Assembly: GCA_011620505.1 (NCBI GenBank)
Contig: WOZA01000092.1
Coordinates: 1 to 8,143, forward strand
Direction of reading: 5' to 3'
Source: Anaerolineaceae bacterium
GTDB taxonomy: Bacteria > Chloroflexota > Anaerolineae > Anaerolineales > Anaerolineaceae
Length of the DNA stretch: 8,143 bases
Made by a program: the position numbers and the translations under genes. Positions 1-5,757 of this stretch are shown here, one piece after another. The first letter of the stretch is position 1. Every line of letters begins with the position of its first letter. The notes beneath the pieces are model-generated. The model was not told where the DNA came from. It ran no database searches and saw only the letters and a program-made list of their open reading frames with translations.

Positions 1-69
1 TCGAAAAATCACTTTCCCTCGACAAGTTTTTGCTGAACTCCCATCAGGTATCACCTGTCAACTATCCGC

Positions 70-87
70 TACCATACCCTTATGGTA
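70..87 (+). repeat. Small inverted repeat upstream of the prenyltransferase start
   Basis: TACCATA and TATGGTA form a perfect 7-bp inverted repeat around a CCCT loop, ending 11 nt before the ATG at 99. It has no following T-run, so it is not a standard terminator. It could be a small operator or leader hairpin, or chance in a short A/T-rich stretch. The rest of positions 1-98 holds no feature I can support. Confidence 0.3.
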
Positions 88-98
88 AGATAAACCAT

Positions 99-965
99 AT
101 GCTGAAAAATCTGATCGAAACCATGCGTCCCCGCCAATGGACGAAAAATCTTGTCATTTTTGCTGGTCTTGTCTTCGACCGCCAGCTCTTTTTTGCTTCG
201 CCTGCTTTGCGCGTTTTGGCAGCCTTTTTCCTCTTCTGCCTGGTCTCCGGGCTCACTTACACCATCAACGACATCATCGACCTGAAAGCTGACCGGCATC
301 ACCCCCAGAAATGCCATCGCCCGCTTGCCTCTGGTCGTCTTTCCCTGAGGCACGCTGTCGTCTTCGTCATTCTCCTTTCGCTTGTGGCCTTTAGCGCGGC
401 ATTTCTTCTCTCATGGAAGTTCGGCCTCATTTGTATTACCTACACGCTGCTCATGCTCGCATACTCCAAGTGGCTCAAACACATCATGCTCGTCGATGTC
501 ATGGTCATTGCTATTGGATTCTTATTGCGCGTTTTTGCAGGTATCAGTGTCATCGAGGTTACCTTCTTCTCCCCATGGCTTTTCTTCCTCACCGCTCTCC
601 TGGCGCTTTTCCTCGGATTTGGTAAGCGTTTTGCTGAACTCAGGCTGCTGGAAGGAAGTGCCGGGGAGTTTCGAAAAGTACTCGACGGCTACTCGATCCC
701 GCTCCTCAACCAGTATTTGGAAGTCATGCTTGCTTCGATCCTGATCACCTACATGCTCTACTCTTTCTCCGCACATCCACAGGGGCCTACGTACACCATG
801 ATGCTCACCACCCCCTTCGTCTTTTTTGGTATTTTCCGCTACATGTACCTGATCCAAAACTCCGACACAACCTCCACCCCGGAAGAAGTGTTGCTAAAAG
901 ATCACCCACTACAGGCAGCAATCATCCTTTGGGTAGTAGCTGTCATGTTAATACTTTACCTTTGA
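99..965 (+). CDS. UbiA-family prenyltransferase, decaprenyl-phosphate phosphoribosyltransferase-like
   Basis: Predicted multi-spanning membrane enzyme of 288 aa, the usual size for the UbiA superfamily. Family members move a group between a polyprenyl (di)phosphate and an acceptor at the membrane. The closest match I recognise is 5-phosphoribosyl-1-diphosphate:decaprenyl-phosphate phosphoribosyltransferase (Rv3806c type). Seen in the sequence: an N-terminal RPRQWTKN signature (about residues 10-17); the Mg-binding Asp-rich motif NDIIDLKAD (N57, D58, D61, D65) followed by HHPQKCHRPLASG; a GKRFAEL cytosolic loop (K176); and the DGYSIPLLNQY second motif (D196, Y198). Long hydrophobic stretches fill the rest. 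I chose the ATG at 99. A TTG at 30 in the same frame would add 23 residues without membrane or family character, and an ATG at 123 would cut close to the RPRQW signature. The Shine-Dalgarno at 99 is weak. Only 14 nt separate it from mevalonate kinase, so an isoprenoid operon is likely. The exact acceptor and sugar donor are inferred; another UbiA activity cannot be excluded. Confidence 0.85.
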   Translation: MLKNLIETMRPRQWTKNLVIFAGLVFDRQLFFASPALRVLAAFFLFCLVSGLTYTINDIIDLKADRHHPQKCHRPLASGRLSLRHAVVFVILLSLVAFSAAFLLSWKFGLICITYTLLMLAYSKWLKHIMLVDVMVIAIGFLLRVFAGISVIEVTFFSPWLFFLTALLALFLGFGKRFAELRLLEGSAGEFRKVLDGYSIPLLNQYLEVMLASILITYMLYSFSAHPQGPTYTMMLTTPFVFFGIFRYMYLIQNSDTTSTPEEVLLKDHPLQAAIILWVVAVMLILYL

Positions 966-979
966 TATTGAGGTGAACC

Positions 980-1930
980 ATGCCAGCAATAACTGCAACC
1001 GCTTGTGGAAAATTGATCCTTCTGGGTGAGCATGCTGTTGTTTACGGCAGCCCAGCCATTGCCATTCCTCTCAACAGCCTCAAGGTGCGCGCCACCATCG
1101 AGCCGGCGATAGGGCAACCCCAGGGCAAGATCCACATCAAAGCCGCTTTTCTGAACATCGATCATGACCTGGGCGAGCTTGGAAAAGACCATTTCCTGGT
1201 CCACACCCTGAACCTCCTCTTTTCCTTCCTGGGTCTTCAACAATCACCCACCTGCCGCATCATCCTCACCTCTGAGCTGCCGATTGCGGCGGGCTTGGGT
1301 TCCAGCGCTGCCATTGCTGTCTCGCTTCTGCGAGCCATGTCGGCTTTCCTTGGACACCCCCTGAAACCCCAGGAGCTCAACACGCTCGCTTTCCAGTCCG
1401 AACAGGCGGTGCACGGCCGCCCATCCGGCATCGATAACACTGTTATTACCTATGAAAAACCCATTTACTATCAGCGCGGAGAAGTGATCGAATTCATCCA
1501 ACCGATCCGTGAGTTTACCTTCGTAGTTGCTGATTCGGGCATTCGCAAGTCCACGCGGGAATCAACAAGCCAACTGGCGCAGGCTCTTGCTACCGACCCC
1601 GACGCAATCCAACCCCACCTGGATACCATCGCCGAATTAGTCAAGCAAAGCAAACATTCGTTCCAGATTGCTGACCTTGAGGCACTGGGTAAGGCCATGG
1701 ATGCCAACCAGGAGCATCTCGCTGCGCTTTGGCTTTCCTGCCCTGAACTGGATGCGCTGATTCTTGCCGCCAGGAAGGCCGGCGCCCTTGGCGCCAAACT
1801 CACCGGCGGCGGGATGGGCGGTCACATGGTGGCGCTGGTGACTCCTGAAACCGAAGCCGCAGTCACCCAATCCCTTATTTCAGCCGGCTCACCCTGGGTC
1901 TTCGCGACCCATCTCCACCCCATGGATTAA
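980..1930 (+). CDS. mvk: Mevalonate kinase (GHMP kinase family)
   Basis: Cytosolic kinase that phosphorylates (R)-mevalonate to 5-phosphomevalonate with ATP. It is 316 aa, close to the short archaeal-type mevalonate kinases. All three GHMP motifs are visible. Motif 1 near the N-terminus has K11 followed by GEHAVVYG (16-23). The ATP-binding glycine/serine loop is ELPIAAGLGSSAAI (99-112). The C-terminal KLTGGGMGGH has its glycine run at 276-281. The catalytic Asp is expected at D152 in PSGIDN, and H18 in GEHAVVYG fits the mevalonate kinase signature rather than homoserine or galactokinase. The start is well supported: GAGGTG lies at 970-975, 4 nt before the ATG. The gene sits 14 nt after the prenyltransferase and 6 nt before isopentenyl phosphate kinase, which supports assignment to the mevalonate route over other GHMP kinases. 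No truncation or missing motif. Confidence 0.93.
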   Translation: MPAITATACGKLILLGEHAVVYGSPAIAIPLNSLKVRATIEPAIGQPQGKIHIKAAFLNIDHDLGELGKDHFLVHTLNLLFSFLGLQQSPTCRIILTSELPIAAGLGSSAAIAVSLLRAMSAFLGHPLKPQELNTLAFQSEQAVHGRPSGIDNTVITYEKPIYYQRGEVIEFIQPIREFTFVVADSGIRKSTRESTSQLAQALATDPDAIQPHLDTIAELVKQSKHSFQIADLEALGKAMDANQEHLAALWLSCPELDALILAARKAGALGAKLTGGGMGGHMVALVTPETEAAVTQSLISAGSPWVFATHLHPMD

Positions 1931-1936
1931 ACACCT

Positions 1937-2731
1937 ATGCATGCCCAGAGCCTTACTTTCCTCAAGCTGGGCGGTTCTCTGATCACCAATAAAGATCAGC
2001 CTGAGACTGCCCTGGTCGATCAGATCAATGATCTCCTATCCCAGATCTCTGCCTGGCGCCAGGCTAACCCCTCCCAGAGACTATTGCTCGGTCATGGTTC
2101 AGGCTCCTTTGGGCATCATGCCGCCGCCCAATACGGTACCCGCCAGGGTGTCCACAACCAGAGGGAAGGCCTGGGTTTTCAACAAGTCTGGTACAGTGCC
2201 CGCAGCCTGGATCAGATCATCCTTGCCCAGGCACAGGCACTCAGCTTGCCCCTCATAGCTTTCCCTCCCTCTGCCTCCATTACAACCGACAATCGCAGTA
2301 TCCACACCTGGAATTTGCAGCCGCTCCTTCGGAGTTTCGAGATGGGATTAATCCCTCTCGTTTATGGAGATGTCGTCTCGGATCTCACGCTCGGCGGTAC
2401 GATCCTCTCCACTGAAGACCTTTTCGTCCACCTGGCTCATTTTCTGTATCCGGATCGAATCCTGCTCGCTGGTAGAGTTGAAGGTGTCTATGCGGATTAT
2501 CCAGTCAACCAGCAACTTTTGCCTCATCTTTCGGCATATTCCGATTCATCCGCCTTCCTGCAGGGCTCAGCCAGCCAGGACGTTACCGGTGGAATGGTAA
2601 CAAAAGTGCAGACGATGCAGGCACTCTGCCAGGAATTGCCCGGTTTGTCTATCCAGATCTTTTCAGCGGTTTCACCTCGGGCCCTGCGACGTGCCCTTGA
2701 TGGTGACGCGATAGGCACAACCATCAACTAA
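1937..2731 (+). CDS. ipk: Isopentenyl phosphate kinase (amino acid kinase fold)
   Basis: Phosphorylates isopentenyl monophosphate to isopentenyl diphosphate, the last step of the alternative mevalonate pathway. It is 264 aa, normal for the family. Seen: the N-terminal LKLGGSLIT nucleotide-binding stretch (K10, G12, G13, S14); the diagnostic HGSGSFGHH segment (53-61), whose H60 lines up with the His that binds the substrate phosphate in archaeal enzymes; VYGDVV in the middle; QDVTGGMVTK near the C-terminus; and a closing SAVSPRALRRAL...GTTI segment like archaeal homologues. The HGxGSFGH segment separates it from glutamate 5-kinase, UMP kinase and carbamate kinase. One difference is STED where the archaeal enzyme I recall has SGDQ. 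The ATG at 1937 follows the mevalonate kinase stop by 6 nt with no clear Shine-Dalgarno, so translational coupling is likely. The intermediate decarboxylase is not adjacent on either side within the window. Confidence 0.9.
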   Translation: MHAQSLTFLKLGGSLITNKDQPETALVDQINDLLSQISAWRQANPSQRLLLGHGSGSFGHHAAAQYGTRQGVHNQREGLGFQQVWYSARSLDQIILAQAQALSLPLIAFPPSASITTDNRSIHTWNLQPLLRSFEMGLIPLVYGDVVSDLTLGGTILSTEDLFVHLAHFLYPDRILLAGRVEGVYADYPVNQQLLPHLSAYSDSSAFLQGSASQDVTGGMVTKVQTMQALCQELPGLSIQIFSAVSPRALRRALDGDAIGTTIN

Positions 2732-2763
2732 TTCACACCGTACGCATGGAATACACGTATAAT
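2732..2763 (+). promoter_or_regulatory. Possible sigma-70-type promoter ahead of the dNTPase gene
   Basis: A perfect TATAAT lies at 2758-2763 in the 49-nt gap between isopentenyl phosphate kinase and the dNTPase gene. The best upstream box is TTCACA at 2732-2737, one base off TTGACA, but the 20-nt spacer is longer than the usual 16-18. A start about 7 nt after the -10 would give a very short leader of roughly 11 nt containing the GAGG at 2771-2774. It may allow dgt-greA to be expressed apart from the isoprenoid genes. Confidence 0.35.
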
Positions 2764-2780
2764 TCCCGCAGAGGCTTTGT

Positions 2781-3935
2781 ATGATTTATAGCAGACAGCA
2801 ACTTGAAGAAGTCGAGGACCAAGCCCTTGCTCCCTATGGCATTCGCAGCAAGAACTCCCGCGGGCGGAAATACCCCGAGGAAGAAGCGGACTATCGCACG
2901 TGCTTTCAGCGCGACCGTGACCGGGTCATCCATACCACGGCTTTTCGCCGGCTTGAGTATAAGACCCAGGTTTTCATCTATCACGAAGGCGATTATTACC
3001 GTACTCGCCTGACCCACTCCATCGAAGTCGCCCAAATTGGTCGGTCTGTTGCCCGCACCCTCGGCGCGAACGAAGACCTGGTTGAAACCATTTGTCTTGC
3101 CCACGATATCGGTCATCCTCCGTTCGGTCATTCCGGCGAAACCGCCCTGGCACGCCTGATGAAAGAGCATGGTGGTTTCAATCACAACCAGCAATCCCTG
3201 CGTATTGTGACCCAACTGGAAAATCGCTACCCCGATTTCCCGGGTCTTAACTTGAGTTGGGAAGTCCTGGAGGGCATGGTCAAGCACGAGACTGACTACG
3301 ACATCGCCGATGCCCAGGAATATAACCCTGAATTACGTGGCAGCCTGGAAGCACAAATCGCCAATGTAGCGGATGAACTGGCTTACACGTCCCACGACCT
3401 CGATGATGGTCTGCGTTCAGGAATGATCACCCCATCCCAATTGGATGGAATTGCCCTTTGGGAAATCGTCAATGAAAGCATTGGCCGCCGCCGCAGCGAG
3501 ACGCTGGACGACCTTTCACGACATCAGATTATCCGCCGCTTGATCAATTTTGAGATCACAGATCTGATCCAATCCATCGATCGCTACCTGCGAAAGAGCA
3601 ATGTCAACTCATCCCTCGATCTGCAAAAACTGCCCTTCAACGTGGCGGGCTTCAGTGAGGACATGTACCGTCGCAACCGCGAACTGAAGGATTTCCTCTT
3701 CAACAAACTCTACCGTCACCATCGTGTCGTGCGCATGGCTGCTAAATCAGAACGCATCGTCTCGGATATCTTCACGATGTACCAAAGCACCCCTGCCGCC
3801 TTGCCGGAAGCGGTCCAGGAACTCATTCCACAGCGCGGTCTCGAACGCACAATCTGTGATTACATCGCTGGCATGACCGATCGCTACGCGATTGACGAAC
3901 ATCTGCGACTTTTCGACTCGCAAACACTACCTTAG
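2781..3935 (+). CDS. dgt: Deoxyguanosinetriphosphate triphosphohydrolase-like HD protein (dNTPase)
   Basis: Cytosolic metal-dependent hydrolase of the HD superfamily. Relatives split dNTPs into deoxynucleoside and triphosphate, trimming the dNTP pool. It is 384 aa, matching the shorter dGTPase-like (type 2) group rather than the roughly 500-aa E. coli Dgt. Seen: an N-terminal segment RDRDRVIHTTAFRRLEYKTQV (44-64); metal ligands H79 (in RLTHSIEVAQ), H108-D109 (in AHDIGHPPFGH) and D198 (in VADELAYTSHDLDD); the HGGFNHNQQSLR block (130-141) typical of dGTPases; and a C-terminal HHRVVRMAAKSERI region. The start at 2781 has GAGG at 2771-2774 with a 6-nt spacer. greA begins 16 nt downstream, so the two are probably co-transcribed. 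Which dNTP is preferred cannot be told from sequence; homologues include dATP/dTTP/dGTP-active and allosterically activated forms. Confidence 0.92.
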   Translation: MIYSRQQLEEVEDQALAPYGIRSKNSRGRKYPEEEADYRTCFQRDRDRVIHTTAFRRLEYKTQVFIYHEGDYYRTRLTHSIEVAQIGRSVARTLGANEDLVETICLAHDIGHPPFGHSGETALARLMKEHGGFNHNQQSLRIVTQLENRYPDFPGLNLSWEVLEGMVKHETDYDIADAQEYNPELRGSLEAQIANVADELAYTSHDLDDGLRSGMITPSQLDGIALWEIVNESIGRRRSETLDDLSRHQIIRRLINFEITDLIQSIDRYLRKSNVNSSLDLQKLPFNVAGFSEDMYRRNRELKDFLFNKLYRHHRVVRMAAKSERIVSDIFTMYQSTPAALPEAVQELIPQRGLERTICDYIAGMTDRYAIDEHLRLFDSQTLP

Positions 3936-3951
3936 GAGTAAAACACCAATC

Positions 3952-4425
3952 ATGGCTCTCACACCCCAAATTTTAACCCCTGCCGGGAAGGCAAAACTAC
4001 AAGAAGAACTGGCTGACCTAAAAGGTCCCCGCCGTGAAGAAATCGCCCGCCGTCTGAAACATGCAATCGAGATGGGTGATCTTTCCGAAAACGCTGATTA
4101 TCATGCTGCCAAGGAAGATCAGGGTTTCATCGAAGGTCGGATCCAGCAAATCGAAGCTATTCTTTCTACTGCTACGTTGGTTGAAGACACCGATATTAAC
4201 ACCTCCATGGTTCAGATCGGCAACACCGTCACCCTCCAGGAAGGAGACGAGCCCGAAGAGACCTTCATCATCGTGGGTGCCAATGAAGCCAACCCCCGGC
4301 AGCGAAAGATTTCCTACGAATCTCCCATGGGTGCGGCCCTGATGGGGCATAAAAAAGGTGAAACGGTCGAGGTCCACCTCCCCAATAATTCCATCCTCAA
4401 AATCAAGATACTCAAAATCGAGTAA
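3952..4425 (+). CDS. greA: Transcription elongation factor GreA
   Basis: Binds RNA polymerase through its secondary channel and stimulates cleavage of backtracked transcripts, restarting stalled complexes. It is 157 aa, almost the same as E. coli GreA. The N-terminal antiparallel coiled coil (about 10-75) carries the acidic tip MGDLSENADYHAAKE, with D43 and E46 matching the catalytic D41/E44 of E. coli. The C-terminal FKBP-like domain (about 80-157) ends with ISYESPMGAALMGHKKGETVEV, a clear Gre signature. The ATG at 3952 gives the standard N-terminus; an in-frame TTG at 3892 would add 20 residues overlapping the dgt end and is not credible. An AGGAG at 3934-3938 overlaps the dgt stop codon and lies 13 nt from the ATG, longer than ideal. 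An intrinsic terminator follows 20 nt after the stop, so greA closes the + strand transcription unit. Confidence 0.97.
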   Translation: MALTPQILTPAGKAKLQEELADLKGPRREEIARRLKHAIEMGDLSENADYHAAKEDQGFIEGRIQQIEAILSTATLVEDTDINTSMVQIGNTVTLQEGDEPEETFIIVGANEANPRQRKISYESPMGAALMGHKKGETVEVHLPNNSILKIKILKIE

Positions 4426-4445
4426 CCCCCTGACATTTTAAGCAC

Positions 4446-4482
4446 AGATCGGGCTCCAAATGGAACCCGATCTCTTTTTTTC
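4446..4482 (+). terminator. Rho-independent terminator after greA
   Basis: AGATCGGG (4446-4453) pairs with CCCGATCT (4466-4473). Inside it, one C/A mismatch and a further 3-bp TCC/GGA stem close an AAAT loop, and CTTTTTTT follows (T-run 4475-4481). This is a strong + strand terminator in the 89-nt gap between the convergent genes. On the - strand only TTAAAA follows the hairpin, so termination of the opposite gene here would be weaker. Confidence 0.92.
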
Positions 4483-4514
4483 TATCTCCTGTCAACTACC
4501 AGCTATCGACTTAT

Positions 4515-5684
4515 CTATTTCCTGTAAATCGCCAACTCCACTGTGCTGCGCTGGAAGTAACTATCCTCCGGAAGGGGCATATCCCCATACATGACGTCCA
4601 CAATGCGTCCTTCCAACCGCAGTGTCGCTGTTTGGAGCACAAACTGCGCCCCGGGCTCTGCTAAAATCGGCTCTCCTCGGATTTCTAATCGTTGCCGTGT
4701 ACTCGCATCCTCAAAACTATGTCTGCTCATCAAGACCTTGGTTACGGTTTGAATGTCATTCTTATCGAACAGCCATATATCGAAGGCAGAGATTTTCTTT
4801 GGTTCTCCCACACCGATGATATCCGAAATGCTCACGCCGCACTCGCCCAAAAATTCGCCATTTGGGGCATCGAAGGTGAACGATTCATCGTAGCGGTCAT
4901 CCCCAAATGCATAAGTCGACATGAACTGAGCAACAGGTTTTTGCTTTTGCACAGGTGAGCCGCTGGATTGCTTGCCATTGCCAAATAAAGGTGGTTTAAA
5001 GGCCGATTGGGTCTGGACAGGCGTTGCAGCTGGGGTTGGTTCTGCCGCCGGCCGCATTGGCACCGCTGCTGGCTGCCTTACTGCCGCAGGTGCAACGCGA
5101 TTTTCGGAGGTGTCAGCGTCCAGGGGATTGCCTTCTACCACTGGTCGCTCCTTGAAGTAGTAACGATAAGCAAGATAGGCCCCAATGGCGAGGATCGCCA
5201 ACAGCCCAAAACCCAGCCACAACAAGGTATTGGATTCCTGTGCCGGTTGAGCGTCTTCACCTGTGTCTACTTTAATTTCAGTCCCGTCCTCAAGCGTCAG
5301 GGGGGCTGTGCTGGCAGCCTCACCGCTCGCCTGGGGCATGGCAATCCCCAGGGCAGTCGTGAACCGCGTGATTTGTTCTGTTGAGAGGAAGCCCGGCTGC
5401 GCCAGCAATTCGCTGAGGGTTGAATCAGCCTCCTCACCCAATTCCTGGTAGAGTTGGATGGCTTTCTCTTTATCCCCATTCAGGGTATAGGTCGTGATCA
5501 GGTTGCGCAGGTAATCAATGCGCAAATCCGGTCGCAATTGCTCAGCGGAAGCATCCGTCCACTGCACAGGCAGGATCACCCACCCAATGATCAATCCGAG
5601 CACCAAGCCAGCCACTGCTGCTGCAATTGCCAGGTTTCTCGGTACCTGTAATTTTTCTTTTAAATAATTGAGTATGTTTTCCAT
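4515..5684 (-). CDS. Two-helix membrane protein of unknown function with linker and C-terminal domain
   Basis: 389 aa; I cannot assign a function. Layout: a short basic N-terminus (1-17, several K/R); a hydrophobic helix at about 18-40; a mostly helical segment (about 44-120) whose DYLRNLITTYTLNGDKEKAIQLYQEL part resembles one TPR-like hairpin; an acidic stretch before a second hydrophobic helix at about 153-173; YRYYFKER as a basic stop; a proline/alanine-rich flexible linker (about 190-255); then a compact, probably beta-rich C-terminal domain (about 257-389) with FGDDRYDESFTF, GEFLGECGVSI and SAFDIWLFDKNDIQTVTKV. The positive-inside rule puts both ends in the cytosol and the 44-150 region outside. 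I recall similar C-terminal segments from Chloroflexota proteins without known role. The start is firm: the ATG at 5684 has GAGGTG (5695-5690) 5 nt upstream, although that site lies in a strong inverted repeat. It follows topA on the same strand by 61 nt and faces greA. Confidence 0.85.
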   Translation of the reverse strand: MENILNYLKEKLQVPRNLAIAAAVAGLVLGLIIGWVILPVQWTDASAEQLRPDLRIDYLRNLITTYTLNGDKEKAIQLYQELGEEADSTLSELLAQPGFLSTEQITRFTTALGIAMPQASGEAASTAPLTLEDGTEIKVDTGEDAQPAQESNTLLWLGFGLLAILAIGAYLAYRYYFKERPVVEGNPLDADTSENRVAPAAVRQPAAVPMRPAAEPTPAATPVQTQSAFKPPLFGNGKQSSGSPVQKQKPVAQFMSTYAFGDDRYDESFTFDAPNGEFLGECGVSISDIIGVGEPKKISAFDIWLFDKNDIQTVTKVLMSRHSFEDASTRQRLEIRGEPILAEPGAQFVLQTATLRLEGRIVDVMYGDMPLPEDSYFQRSTVELAIYRK

Positions 5685-5729
5685 ACCTGCACCTCGATGA
5701 AAGTAGTTATCACTTCATAAGGTGCAGGT
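5685..5729 (-). promoter_or_regulatory. Long inverted repeat covering the Shine-Dalgarno of the membrane protein gene
   Basis: On the - strand, ACCTGCACCT (5729-5720) is perfectly complementary to AGGTGCAGGT (5694-5685), whose last base precedes the ATG. Inside it, TATGAAGT can pair with ACTTTCATCG, with a G-U pair and two single-base bulges, leaving a loop of about 7 nt (GATAACT). The ribosome binding site GAGGTG (5695-5690) lies in the 3' arm, so folded mRNA would hide it. No U-run follows, so it is not a standard terminator for topA. It could also work as a DNA operator, since it abuts the possible -10 box. Confidence 0.6.
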
Positions 5730-5757
5730 TTTATACCAATCACACCTACTGCTGCAA
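5730..5757 (-). promoter_or_regulatory. Possible promoter between topA and the membrane protein gene
   Basis: On the - strand, TATAAA (5735-5730, one base off TATAAT) follows a weak TTGCAG (5757-5752, three of six matches to TTGACA) after 16 nt. The -35 would lie in the last codons of topA. Transcription would begin near 5724-5722, inside the left arm of the inverted repeat. The repeat would then act more naturally as an operator for this promoter, and as an RNA hairpin only for read-through from topA. Confidence 0.3.

Noticed and set aside
2..88. Open frame from the window edge to a TAA at 86-88 that could be the C-terminus of an upstream gene
   Set aside because: Only 28 codons are visible, with no recognisable motif, and a second frame is also open over the same stretch. 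It cannot be told from chance without the sequence to the left.
30..98. N-terminal extension of the prenyltransferase from a TTG at 30
   Set aside because: The added 23 residues are Pro/Tyr/Asn-rich, unlike the family N-terminus, and the ATG at 99 gives the usual length.
2741..2760. TACG/CGTA inverted repeat in the gap after isopentenyl phosphate kinase
   Set aside because: Only 4 bp with a large loop and no T-run; consistent with chance and not a terminator.
2733..3287. 184-codon open frame on the - strand opposite the dNTPase gene
   Set aside because: It lies antisense to a gene with complete HD motifs, has no recognisable domain and no credible ribosome site. Long antisense frames are expected at this base composition.
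3892..3951. Upstream TTG start for greA overlapping dgt
   Set aside because: GreA proteins begin close to the ATG at 3952; the extra 20 residues have no family counterpart.
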